A DNA stretch of 64,000 bases from the NCBI GenBank assembly GCA_027943335.1, contig BSBK01006386.1:248001-312000 (forward strand), in the 5' to 3' direction. This stretch comes from Chamaecyparis obtusa. Lineage: Eukaryota; Streptophyta; Pinopsida; Cupressales; Cupressaceae. The position numbers and the translations under genes are program-made. Every line of letters begins with the position of its first letter. Position 1 is the stretch's first letter. Shown piece by piece: positions 1 through 10,885 of this stretch. Under the pieces are notes generated by a model that ran no database searches, was not told the origin of the DNA, and saw only the letters and a program-made list of their open reading frames with translations.

Positions 1-194
1 CAAGGATCTTTTGATAGCCTAGGAAGAATAATTTTCTTTTCATTTTCAATAAGCTCATTAGAGATGGAAAGTATATCTTGATCTTTCTTAGGATATGGGT
101 ATGATATAGGAGGTGAAGGAATATGGGGTATTTGAGATGGAAGTGTATCTTCTTGAAAGAAATGGAAGGGTATGAAGGGTTCATAATGGGATTC

Positions 195-1298
195 TTAGGA
201 TATGGGACTTTGGTCAAATATAGGATAAGGATGGATATTATCTTGATTTTGATCCTTCATAATACTTGTTTCTTTGCACATTTGATTAGTCTCTTGACAT
301 GGAGACACTTCTAAGGACAATGTAGGAGTTTGGATCCGCATGAGGGATTCTTGAAGGGATGATGAATGTTCATTTGAAATAGGTACAATAGGCATTGTAG
401 CACATGAAGTCTTGGAGTCTATAACCTTTGAAGCATGAAAGAAGTTTGTAGTAAGATGTAGGTTAGCTTGGATCTCTTTTAGAGGTAGTCCTTGAGGGTA
501 TACATAGTCATTATGAAAAATGTTTGGATCTTTTTTTGATGGAGGAATATTGGATAGCTTTTCTTCTATATGAAATGGATGAATGGTGGAATAGGTGAAA
601 GATATAAGAGGACCACTACTAGACATGTGTTCATAAGTTTGATCTTGCTTGACAAAAGTATCTTCATTAGATGATTCATTAGGATTTTCAATTTCAATTA
701 AGTCATCATCAATAAGATTTTGGATTTTATGTTTCAACTCCATGCAATCTAAAGTTTCATGTTCATTAAGTCTATGATATGCACAATAGTTGCTAAAAAA
801 GATAAAACCACATGAAGTGATTTGAGGCAACATGATGAGATCATTTTCAAGGATTTTTTCCAAGGCTGATTCATATGAAATTCCCAAAGGAGTAAATGAT
901 CTATCCCAAGGATATTTGGATGTATTTGTGTTTCTCAAAGAGTTGTCATATGATGCATATTGTTGAGATGAGACTAATTCCTCTTGATTTCCTTGATCAA
1001 AGATGAGATTCTCTTGATATTTTGAAATAGGTTCTTCATCAAATATTGGTTTATCATTAGGATAATTTTGATCAAATATAGGGTTTTCATGATATTCTTT
1101 TTGATCAAATTTTGAATTATCAAAGATATGGTGTTCATGATATTTTTCTTGATCATAGAGGTAAGGAAACAATGTTCTTAATGAGAATTGGTTGGATAAT
1201 GTTTCCATTTCTTGAATTCTTGTGAATAGAATATTCTTTTGAATTTTTGTTGTTAATTGATTTTTGGATCTTAATGGATGTTTTCTTTTTGTAATCAA
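195..1298 (-). CDS. Gag-like ORF of a Ty3/gypsy retrotransposon
   Basis: This uninterrupted 367-codon ORF is probably the C-terminal gag part of a plant gypsy element. Residues 172-185 read CAYHRLNEHETLDC, followed at about 189-202 by LKHKIQNLIDDDLI. This matches the usual plant gypsy layout of a CxYH...H.T..C motif followed by an LK..IQ.LID segment. Upstream, residues 137-158 (PLGISYESALEKIL and on) match the linker that commonly precedes it. Residues about 45-102 are an imperfect repeat built on IFDQ/IFDE, which I have not seen in the family. No protease or RT follows within the window, because the ORF runs towards the left edge. It lies in the same orientation as the PBS-like motif at 28537, and I infer that both belong to one element split by the CACTA insertion. 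Family assignment is fairly sure; clade is not. Confidence 0.55.
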   Translation of the reverse strand: MITKRKHPLRSKNQLTTKIQKNILFTRIQEMETLSNQFSLRTLFPYLYDQEKYHEHHIFDNSKFDQKEYHENPIFDQNYPNDKPIFDEEPISKYQENLIFDQGNQEELVSSQQYASYDNSLRNTNTSKYPWDRSFTPLGISYESALEKILENDLIMLPQITSCGFIFFSNYCAYHRLNEHETLDCMELKHKIQNLIDDDLIEIENPNESSNEDTFVKQDQTYEHMSSSGPLISFTYSTIHPFHIEEKLSNIPPSKKDPNIFHNDYVYPQGLPLKEIQANLHLTTNFFHASKVIDSKTSCATMPIVPISNEHSSSLQESLMRIQTPTLSLEVSPCQETNQMCKETSIMKDQNQDNIHPYPIFDQSPIS

Positions 1299-1927
1299 AG
1301 ACCTTCAATCACAATACAATAATTTTATCAATTATCATAAGAAATTATTCCAAGCAATCTACCTAAGGTCAAATTTTTCTTTTAAATGGCTCTAATGAGG
1401 TAGGCTTGCTAATTTATCAAGGATTTAGTATGGATTCCATTCAAAATGGACACTAAAATTTCATCCTCCAAGTATTTTAGGAGGATTCCCACCATCGATA
1501 TGTTGGATTTTTGTGCAATCCCATAGGACTACTTGAGGAAGTTCAAAAATCTAGTATCCTTTTTCCACACACCCCATTAAGGATGCATGAATTTTATTTT
1601 ATAGTGGGTTGGATTCTCGTGGCAAAAGCAAGTGTATCCCACTTTAGGTTGTCCCTCTCATTGGTCTTGTTAAGGAAAATTTTGGGAGGTGATCCCACTA
1701 TAGGTTATTAATTACCTCACCCACTAACTAATGAGAATCGAGTATTGCTACTCTTTTCTACAAACAAGGGGTTTTTCAATTAAGTACTGTTTGGTTTATT
1801 CCTCTAAGCTATCCAAATTACTAGATTTTGAAAGGACAAAGCCAAAATTTAAGAATGAAAATCACCAATTTTTAAGGCTTACCTTTTCTTGTAGCTAACA
1901 AAAGTTAGGGGCATTTTTGAGTTATTT
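1299..1927. other. Non-coding flank, host element of the CACTA insertion
   Basis: I see no ORF or domain here. The stretch lies between the gag-like ORF and the CACTA 5' end and most likely is leader or gag-region sequence of the same minus-strand gypsy element. The sequence ends in TTT at 1925-1927, which is repeated just after the CACTA 3' end. Confidence 0.4.
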
Positions 1928-2303
1928 CACTATAATATTTGGGGTCAAATTTCGATGCCAATTTGTGACACCACTACAATTTGTGTTTTTTTTTTGTGTT
2001 TTTTTTTGCAAGTGCCCCCGATGGTGTCTTAATAGTGATGATGATGTCATAATTGTGATACCCATTTGGTTATAAAAAAAAAAGACAAAGAAAGTGTCAT
2101 TTGTAATTTGTGAATTCAAAGAGCTACTGCAAAGATGACATTGCACTTTTGCATGGCGCGAAGAGGGAATTCGAGTTTGGCATTCGCGAAGAGGCCAACA
2201 CCATGTGGGAAAAAGGCACTAGCACTTGAGGTAGCCATTCAAGCTTTGTCTTCTCATTAACTCAATTTCATTTTGATGGAATTTGTTGATTTAATGGCAA
2301 AAT
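1928..2303. repeat. CACTA 5' terminus and subterminal region
   Basis: The terminus is followed by T-rich runs and a GATG/ATGATG-rich stretch. The block from 2086 to about 2175 recurs with differences at about 6700-6790, so part of the subterminal region was duplicated inside the element. No coding potential is seen. Confidence 0.6.
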
Positions 2304-3033
2304 ATGAATGTTAATACTGGCATTGTTTACATCTTTGCATTTGGAATGCTCGATGACCCGCGATATTTCAGAGCTAGGGCATCATTGTTATTACCTTCAA
2401 GGCATTATGTGAAGTGTTTGATCTCTCTTTATTTTTTTTCTGTTCATATTCACTATGTGGTACTCCATGTTTATGATCATTTCATGATGAAATGTCTTGA
2501 TGGATTGCGGGCTGCAAGCTAGGGCATCATACATTGTTCATGAGCTCACTGTTTAATACTGGCATTGTTTACATCTTTTCATTTAGAATGCTTGATGACC
2601 CATGAAGCTAAGGCATCATTTCTATTACCTTCAAGGCATTGTGTGAAGTGTTTGATCTCTCTTTATTTGTTTTGCTATTGATATTCACTATGTGGTACCC
2701 CCGTTTATGATCATTTCATGAGGACATGTCTTGATGGATCGTGGTCTACAAGCTAGGGCATCATACATTGTTCACAAGCTCATTGTTTAATACTAGCATT
2801 GTTTACATCTTTTCATTTGGAATGCTTGATGACCTGTGAGCTTTGAGAGCTAGGGCATCATTTCTATTACCTTCAAGGCATTGTCTAAAGTGTTTGATCT
2901 CTCTTTATTTGTTTTGTTTTTGATATTCACTATGTGGTACTCCCTATTTATGATCATTTCATGAGGAAAAGTCTTGATGGCTCATGGGCTGCAAGCTAGG
3001 GCATCATACATTGTTCATGAGCTCACTATTTAA
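2304..3033. repeat. Three tandem ~240-bp repeat units
   Basis: Units begin near 2308, 2553 and 2789, each with a TACTGGCATTG-like start and a GCAAGCTAGGGCATCATAC end. Further copies occur in the same orientation at about 4415-4800 and 6850-7370. Pieces in the opposite orientation occur at about 6320-6440, 7905-8020, 8710-8830 and 9570-9690. The short ORFs that overlap them are artefacts of the repeat. Confidence 0.75.
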
Positions 3034-4773
3034 TATCTGGCTAGGCCATGTAAATGGTACCAGGCCAACCCAATCAACCCAACAAAATGTGTCATGTTTA
3101 TCTTTGTCAAATACACTCGTTCACCATTTTGTTCTTGTTCTTCACACAAATATTGCATCAAAAGTAATTGTATAAATATTGTATAATTAAGCCTCAAACA
3201 AAAAAGTGCAAACCTATAAACTTACAAGCTATATACACCACCCTGATCCGATGAAAAGGTCTTAGCCTTCTTCTCCGCTGAAATCATAATAGAAACAAGT
3301 AAAATTCAATACTCTTTGTTTTTATTCAAATATATTCAAAACTCCTATCAGCTCATTGTCCAATAGTTGAACTAACCTGTGACTTCAAAGGAGGAATTAT
3401 GAAATATAGTTTTAGGTAGTTAGCTCTTCTATAATGATGGAGGAGTCAAAGGTAATGATCAATGAGGTTGTTGTTATTAGATCATACATTAATACACTTA
3501 CTATTTTGAATTTGAGCTTGGGCATCATGCAATGTTATTGATGTCATTGCATTCTTGTTGTTGTTGTGCACCATATATTGTTTTATAGACTATTTATTTC
3601 ATTGAGACCATGAGCTTGGCATTTGTAATGTATTTTCTGTTATTGGATCAATGCTACCATGTTGTTGAGTCTGTATATGGCTTGAATATGCACATGCATA
3701 ATTGTAGATGAGGATTAGTAATAGGGTGTCAAGCATTGCTTAGATCCTTTGGATCTAACCCCATCTTTTCCTTCCTTGCAAGTTTTGGATCATACAAGAG
3801 CATATTGGATTGAACCCCGGGTCAACACTTCATTGCTTCAGACAATGTCTGGTACCTTCATTATTTATGTTCATACACTTATGTATATTTTCATTCATTC
3901 ATATTCTTTTGAAAGTTGGCTATTAGCGACCATATATGACGATTCTTGATATTTTTGTGTCATTTGATGAAAAGATGTAAAAGTTTCTTAAAAGTTTAAA
4001 ATGGAGACTATAGTCATAATTCCTCCAACTACCTACAACTATATTTCATAATTCCTCCTTTGAATTCATAGGTTAGTTTAAAATGGAGAGGGGTTTCAAA
4101 ATATAGTAAGTAAAAATATTACACTATGGCAATCATATTAAGTACAATATGAATTCACATGCCTTTAATTATGATACACTTCTAAAATTATCACTCATTG
4201 GTCATTTGACAATTCAAAATAGTAAGTGTATTATTTTATGAGCTCAAATTCAAAATAGTAAGTGTTTTATTTTATTGCTGATGTCCCTATTTGATTTAAT
4301 AGCATCAATATAACAAATAGAGCATCGACCAATCAAATAGGGACATGAGGTGCTCAAATAGTGAGCTCATAAAAGAATATATTTAGTCTTAATAAAATCT
4401 TATAAAACAACATATATTGTGTGAAGTGTTTGATCTCTCTTTATTTGTTTTGGTGTTGATATTCACTGTGTGGTACTCCCTGTTTATGATCATTTCATGA
4501 GGAAATATCTTGATGGCTCACGGGCTGCAAGCTAGGGCATCATACATTGTTCATGAGCTCACTGTTTAATACTAGCATTGTTTACATCTTTTCATTTGGG
4601 TGCTTGATGACCCATGAGCTTTGAGAGCAAGGGCATCATTTCTATTACCTTCAAGGCATTGTGTGAAGTGTTTGATCTCTCTTTATTTGTTTTTTTGTTG
4701 ATATTCACTATGTGGTACTCCCTATTTATGATCATTTCATGAGGAAATGTCTTGATGGCTTGCAGGCTGCAAG

Positions 4774-4877
4774 CTAGGGCATCATGCATTGTTTATGAGC
4801 TCGTTGTTTGAGCACCTCATGTCCCTATTTGATTGGTTGGTAATCAAATAGTGAGCTCATAAACAATGCATGATCCT
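4774..4877. repeat. Divergent copy of the 108-bp palindrome
   Basis: It starts with CTAGGGCATCATGCATTG and shares the central GCACCTCATGTCCC loop with the four later copies. The right arm is degraded and does not end in CCCTAG. Confidence 0.55.
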
Positions 4878-5030
4878 TGAGCTCAAATTCAAAACAGTAA
4901 GTATATTATTTTATTAAGACTAAATATATTGTTTTATTAAGATTTTATTAAGACAAAGTATTTTGGGTTAGTTTTATGTTGTTTTATAAAATTTTATTAA
5001 GACTAAATATAAGATGTAAACTCATAATTA

Positions 5031-5160
5031 TAATTGATATATATATATATATATATATTAAACTCATAATTATAATTGATATATATATATATAGATATAT
5101 ATATATATATCTATATATATATATATATATCTATATATAGATATATATATATATATATAT

Positions 5161-5199
<39 letters not shown>

Positions 5200-5253
5200 T
5201 ATATATATATATATATATATATAGATATATATATATATATATATCTATATATA

Positions 5254-5310
<57 letters not shown>
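5031..5310. repeat. (TA)n microsatellite with GATATA/CTATAT interruptions
   Basis: About 280 bp are almost pure TA dinucleotides. They contain interspersed ATAGAT and ATCTAT steps and are followed by ATACATAC. The antisense ORF of Ile/Tyr repeats in this tract is an artefact. Confidence 0.95.
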
Positions 5311-5313
<3 letters not shown>

Positions 5314-6220
5314 CTTCAAAGGAGGAATTATGAAATATAGTTGTAGGTAGTTATCTCTTCTATAATGATGGAGGAGTGAAAGGTAATGATCAATGAGGTT
5401 GCTACTATTAGATCATACATTAATACACTTACTGTTTTGAATTTGAGCTTGAGCATCATGCAATGTTATTATTTTCATTGCATGCTTGCTATTGTTGTGC
5501 ACCATATATTATTTTATACACTGTTTATTTCATTGAGACTGTGAGCTTGGTTTTTCTTTTAGAAGTGTATGGCTTGACTATGCACATGCATAATTGTAGA
5601 TGAGGATCAGTATTAGGATGCCATTCATTGCTTAGATATTTTTTATCTAACCCCCATCTCTCTTTTCTTTTCAGGTTTTGGATCACACAGGGGCACACTA
5701 GATTCATACTCGGGTAAAAAATTCATCACTTCAGACCATGTTTGACACCCTTATTATTTATGTTCATCCTCTTATGTATGCCTGTACTCTTGCATTTTCT
5801 TCTGAAAGTTATTTTCTTTGTATATTATATACAAGTTATTTTTCATATATATACATGTAATCTTTAGATGCAAAAAATTATTTTCCTTTACATGTATCTT
5901 TACATGAAATGAACAAAAATTAAACAAGATCATCTAATAACACAAACTAGGGTACTGTAGTCACTCATCTAGTAATTAGTTCCCCAAACTATTACTAAGG
6001 ATTGAACATAAGTCTAAGTCCCCAAACCTATTGTTCTATGTGTATAAAATAATATGTGGTGAACAACAACAACAAGTATGCAATGATAGCAATAACATTG
6101 CATGATGCCTGAGCTCAAATTCAAAACAGTAAGTGTATTAATGTATGATCTAATAGCATCAACCTCATTGATCATTACCTTTCACTCCTTCATCATTATA
6201 GAAGAGATAATTACCTACAA

Positions 6221-6328
6221 CTAGGGCAGCATGCATTTTTTATGAGCTCACTGTTTGAGCACCTCATGTCCATATTTGATTGGATGGTGCTCAAACAATG
6301 AGCTCATAAATAATGCATGATGCCCTAT
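6221..6328. repeat. 108-bp palindromic module, copy 1
   Basis: The left arm starts CTAGGGCAGCATGC and the right arm ends GCATGATGCCCTA. The arms are about 41 bp with a few mismatches, and the loop contains CTCATGTCC. Confidence 0.7.
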
Positions 6329-7798
6329 CTTGCAGCCTGCAAGCCATCAAGACATTTTCTCATGAAATGATCATAAACAGGGAGTACCACATAGTGAATA
6401 TCAACAACAAAACAAATAAACAGAGATCAAACACTTCACACAATATATGTTGTTTTATAAGATTTTATTAAGACTAAATATATTGTTTTATGAGCTCATT
6501 GTTTGAGCACCTCACGTCCCTATTTGATTGGTCGGTGCTCAATTTTTTATATTGATACTATTAGATCAAATAGGGACATTAGTAATAAAATAATACACTT
6601 ACTAATTTGAATTTGAGCTCATAAAGATTAAGATATTCTACTATTTTTAATTTCTATGTGCTTTTAGCCAATAAAATTTTGTAATTTTGTAATTTTGAAA
6701 AAGAAAGTGTCATTTGTAATTTTTGTGAATTCGAAGAGTTGCCGTGAAGATGGCACTGCACTTTTGCATAGTGCAAAGAGGGCATTGTTTATGAGCTCAC
6801 TGTTTGAGCACCTCAATTTCATTTTGATGGCATTTATTGATTTAATGGCAAAATATGAATGTTAATAGTGGCATTCTTTACATCTTAGCATTTGAAATGC
6901 TCGATGATCCGTGAGCTTTGAGAGCTAGGGCATCATTACTATTAACTTCAAGGCATTGTGTGAAGTGTTTGATCTCTCTTTATTTGTTTTGTTGTTGATA
7001 TTCACTATGTGGTACTCCCTATTTATGATTATTTTATGATGAAATGTCTTGATGGTTTGCAGGCTGCAAGCTAGGGCATCATACATTGTTCATGAGCTCA
7101 CTGTTTAATACTAGTATTGTTTACATCTTTTCATTTGGAATGCTTGATGACCTATGAGCTTTGATAGCTAGGGAATCATTTCTATTACCTTCAAGGCATT
7201 GTGTGAAGTGTTTAATCTCTCTTTATTTATTTTTCTATTGATATCCACTATGTGGTACTCCTTGTTTATGATCATTTCATGAGGAAATGTCTTGATGGCT
7301 TGCTGGCTACAAGCTAGGGCATCATACATTGTTCATGAGCTCACTATTTAATACTAGCATTGTTCATGAGCTCATTGTTTAATATTTGGCTAGGCCATGT
7401 AAATGGTACCAGGCCAACCCAATCAACCCAGTAAAATGTGTCATGTTTATCTATGTCAAATACACTCGTTCACCATTTTTTTCTTGTTCTTCACATAAAT
7501 ATTCCATCAAAAGTAATTGTAAACCATGATTCAAATAAAAAAGAAACAACTACAATAGATCAGACCCCAAAATAATATAGTCAACTACAATATCTCATGG
7601 TCTCAATGAAATAAATAGTGTATAAAACAATTTATGGTGGACAACAGCAGAAAGCATGCAATGATAGCAATAACATTACATGATGCCTGAGCTCAAATTC
7701 AAAATAGTAAGTGTATTAATGTATGATCTAATAGCAGCAACCTCATTGATCATTACCTTTCACTCCTCCATCATTGTAGAAGAGATAACTACCTACAA

Positions 7799-7906
7799 CT
7801 AGGGCATCATGCATTATTTATGAGCTCACTATTTGAGCACCTCATGTCCCTATTTTATTGGCCAGTGCTCAAATAGTGAGCTCATAAATAATGCATGATG
7901 CCCTAG
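7799..7906. repeat. 108-bp palindromic module, copy 2 (perfect arms)
   Basis: The arms 7799-7840 and 7865-7906 are exact reverse complements over 42 bp by my reading, with a 24-bp loop. They start CTAGGGCATCATGCATTA and end with the complement. This is the best-preserved copy. Confidence 0.85.
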
Positions 7907-8603
7907 CTTGCATCCCGCAAGCCATCAAGACATTTCCTCATGAAATGATCATAAACAGGGAGTACCACATAGTGAATATCAACAAAAATAAAAATAGAGA
8001 TAAAAAATTTCACACAATATATGTTGTGTTATAAGATTTTATTAAGACTAAATATATTGTTTTATGAGTTCACTATTTGAGCACCTCATGTCCCTATTTG
8101 ATTGGTCAGTGCTCTATTTTTTATATTGATGTTATTAGATCAAATAGGGACATCAGTAATAAAATAATGCACTTACTATTTTGAAATTCTATGTGCTTTG
8201 AGCCAATGAAATTTTTATCATCATGATGAAGTAATAATGCATTAAATGTCTTACTTATGTCCCTATTTGATTGGAGGGTGCTCCGTTTGTTATATTGCTG
8301 CTATCAAAGTAGAATGGTAGTGGTGATTCAATGCATCTATAGCCTCAACAACATGGTACCATTGATCCAATAATAGAAAATACATTACAAATGTCAAGCT
8401 CATGGTCTCAATGAAATTAACAGTGTATAAAACAATATATGGTGCACAACAACAGCAAGCATGCAATGCCAACAATAACATTGAATGATGCCTGAGCTCA
8501 AATTCAAAATAGTAAGTGTATTAATTTATGATCTAATAGCAGCAACCTCATTGATCATTACATTTCACTCCTCCATCATTATAGAAGAGATAACTACCTA
8601 CAA

Positions 8604-8711
8604 CTAGGGCATCATGCATTGTTTATGAGCTCACTGTTTGAGCACCTCATGTCCCTATTTGATTGGATGATGTTCAAATAGTGAGCTCATAGATAATGCA
8701 TGATGCCCTAG
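8604..8711. repeat. 108-bp palindromic module, copy 3
   Basis: It has the same length and ends as copy 2. The arms differ at a few positions, for example CACTGTTTG against CAAATAGTG. Confidence 0.75.
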
Positions 8712-9466
8712 CTTGCAACCCGCAAGCCATCATGACATTTCCTCATGAAATGATCATAAATGGGGAGTGCCACATAGTGAATATTGAAACAACAAAAAAA
8801 ATAAAGAGAGATCAAACACTTCACATAATATATGTTGTTTTATAAGATTTTATTAAGACTAAATATATTGTTTTATGAGCTCACTGTTTGAGCACCTCAT
8901 GTCCCTATTTGATTGGTCAGTGCTCTATTTGTTATATCGATGCTATTAGATCAAATAGGGACATCAAATAGGGATATCTATAATAAAATAATGCACTTAC
9001 TATTTTGAATTTGAGCTCATAAAGATTTAGATATCCTACTATTTTGAATTTATATGTGCTTTGAGCCAATGAAATTTTTATCATCATGATGAAGTAATAA
9101 TGCATTAAATATCTTACTTATGTCCCTATTTGATTGGAGGGTTCTCTGTTTATTATATTTTTGCTATCAAAGTAGAATGGAAGTGGTAATTCAATGCATC
9201 TACAGCCTCAACAACATGGTAGCATTGATCCAATAATAGAAAATACATTACAAATGCCAAGCTCATGGTCTCAATGAAATAAATAGTGTATAAAACAATA
9301 TATGGTGCACAACAGCAGCAAGCATGCAATGACAATAATAACATTGCATGATGCCCGAGCTCAAATTCAAAACAATAAGTGTATTAATGTATGATCTAAT
9401 AGTAGCAACCTCATTGATCATTACCTTTCACTCCTCCATCATTATAGAAGAGATAACTACCTACAA

Positions 9467-9574
9467 CTAGGGCATCATGCATTGTTTATGAGCTCACTAT
9501 TTGAGCACCTCATGTCCCTATTTGATTGGATGATGCTCAAATAGTGAGCTCATAAATAATGCATGATGCCCTAG
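9467..9574. repeat. 108-bp palindromic module, copy 4
   Basis: It has the same length, ends and loop type as copies 2 and 3. The distances between copies 2, 3 and 4 are 805 and 863 bp, matching the tandem unit. Confidence 0.75.
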
Positions 9575-10164
9575 CTTGTAGCCCATAAGCCATCAAGACA
9601 TTTCCTCATGAAATGATCATAAACGGGGAGTACCACATAGTGAATATCGAAATAACAAAACAAATAAAGAGAGATCAAACACTTCACACAATATATGTTG
9701 TTTTATAAGATTTTATTAAGACTAAATATATTATTTTATGAGCTCACTGTTTAAGCACCTCATGTCCCTATTTGATTGGTCAGTGCTCTATTTGTTATAT
9801 TTATGCTATTAGATCAAATAGGGACATAGAATTTGATATCAACCTATCATATATCCATTCCAAATGATATAACTCCATTTGAATAAACATACATGCCAAC
9901 CATTTTACAAAATATCCATATAAAATCTAGAGCAATACATTAATTTTATAGATAATTCATGATTTATAATGCCCCTTGATTTATAGTGAATTAATTTTAT
10001 AGTGAATTCATGATTTATAATTTAGTTGTAGCAGCTCAATGTGTTTGAACTCAAGAATACCCCTTACTTGGTTTCCTACAAAGCCTTTGGAAAAATTTGT
10101 TAGAAAATGAGAAGCTATGAGAAGGTGATGTGAAGCTAATGAAAGGAGGCATCTCCAATTTGTT

Positions 10165-10428
10165 TTGCAGATATACACATTAAGGATCATGTCAGATAAT
10201 TCAAGAAAATTTGATCAAAATAGGGAGATAATCGCTAGATTGTTGTCTAACTTTAAAAGAGAAGGAGATGACAAATGTTATTGTCCATGCAAGAGTTGTA
10301 ACAGCTTAAAGACAAGAAGAATCAAAATCAAAACAACAAAGAGACATTGTAGGGAGAATGGTCACATTGAAGGGGGGTTTGATTATAATCCAATGGTAAG
10401 TTGTTTGTTATATTGTTTTCAAAATTAA
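10165..10428 (+). pseudogene. CACTA transposase (TNPD), N-terminal Transpos_assoc exon
   Basis: From about 10189 the frame encodes a short basic domain with CYCPCKSC, a run of Lys/Arg, then RHCRENGHIEGGFDYNP. This fits the Transpos_assoc domain that opens plant TNPD proteins (CPCK.C.N followed by HL...GF...Y). It is followed by a likely intron of about 140 bp and then by the next exon-like piece. It lies at the 5' end of the coding part of the CACTA element, as expected. The exon looks open, but the rest of the gene is broken. The true start is uncertain; ATG at 10189 gives the best fit. Confidence 0.6.
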
Positions 10429-10571
10429 TATACATATGAACCATGGAAGGAGGTTTGATTATCACATTGAAGGGGGGTTTGATTATCATCATTTTTATAT
10501 AGGTCGATCTCCCCAGTGTGAATATAGAGGAACATGGAGGTGTGAGTATTGAAGTTTAAGATCATGATCCC

Positions 10572-10885
10572 ATGGAAGATGACGATCATGCGCTAGAAAA
10601 CATATTTGAAAATGATGGTATGAATGCATTGATCATTGACACATTTGATACTGGTGTTGGTGCTACTACTAATGATGATGATGATTATGATGAGGATGAC
10701 ATTGACAACATCCATGATATACTTCTACATGAGAAGGCGGACACAGCCCTTTACGAAGGTTCCCAATCTACTCTTCTCTCTATTGTATTTTTGTTGGTGA
10801 ATTTGAAGGTTATGAATGGTTTATCCAACATAGCAATGTCACGTATGCTAAGGTTTGTCATATATGTCATTAAGGTCTATAAAAG
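10572..10885 (+). pseudogene. TNPD exon fragment, left copy, cut by the chromovirus
   Basis: The frame starts MEDDDHALENIFENDG, runs through an Asp-rich stretch, then LYEGSQSTLLSIV and a conserved LVNLKVMNGLSNIA segment. The LY.GS...L..L..L..LK....S motif is typical of TNPD upstream of the Transposase_21 domain. Reading continues to about 10885, where the chromovirus LTR begins. The same exon is present again at 21609-21892 with several mismatches and a short deletion in the Asp-rich part. The two copies flank the retroelement, which simple insertion would not produce. Confidence 0.65.

Larger units (their letters stand above)
3034..9840. repeat. Mosaic of direct and inverted repeats inside the CACTA
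   Basis: There is no supportable gene. The block 2086-3170 is largely repeated at 6700-7530, including the motif GGTACCAGGCCAACCC at about 3056 and 7406. A unit of about 0.8-0.86 kb recurs at roughly 7740, 8550 and 9410, each ending with a 108-bp palindrome. Stretches starting with TTATAGAAGAGATAACTACC appear in one orientation, and the reverse complement of nearby repeat pieces appears close by. Small minus-strand ORFs at 8290-8481 and 9153-9344 are copies of one repeat and are not genes. Confidence 0.7.

Noticed and set aside
5070..5312. Minus-strand ORF of repeated Ile/Tyr
   Set aside because: It is a translation of a TA microsatellite.
8290..9344. Two similar 63-codon minus-strand ORFs
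   Set aside because: They lie in copies of one tandem repeat unit, and other copies (for example in 3540-3690, other strand) have stops. Not a gene family.
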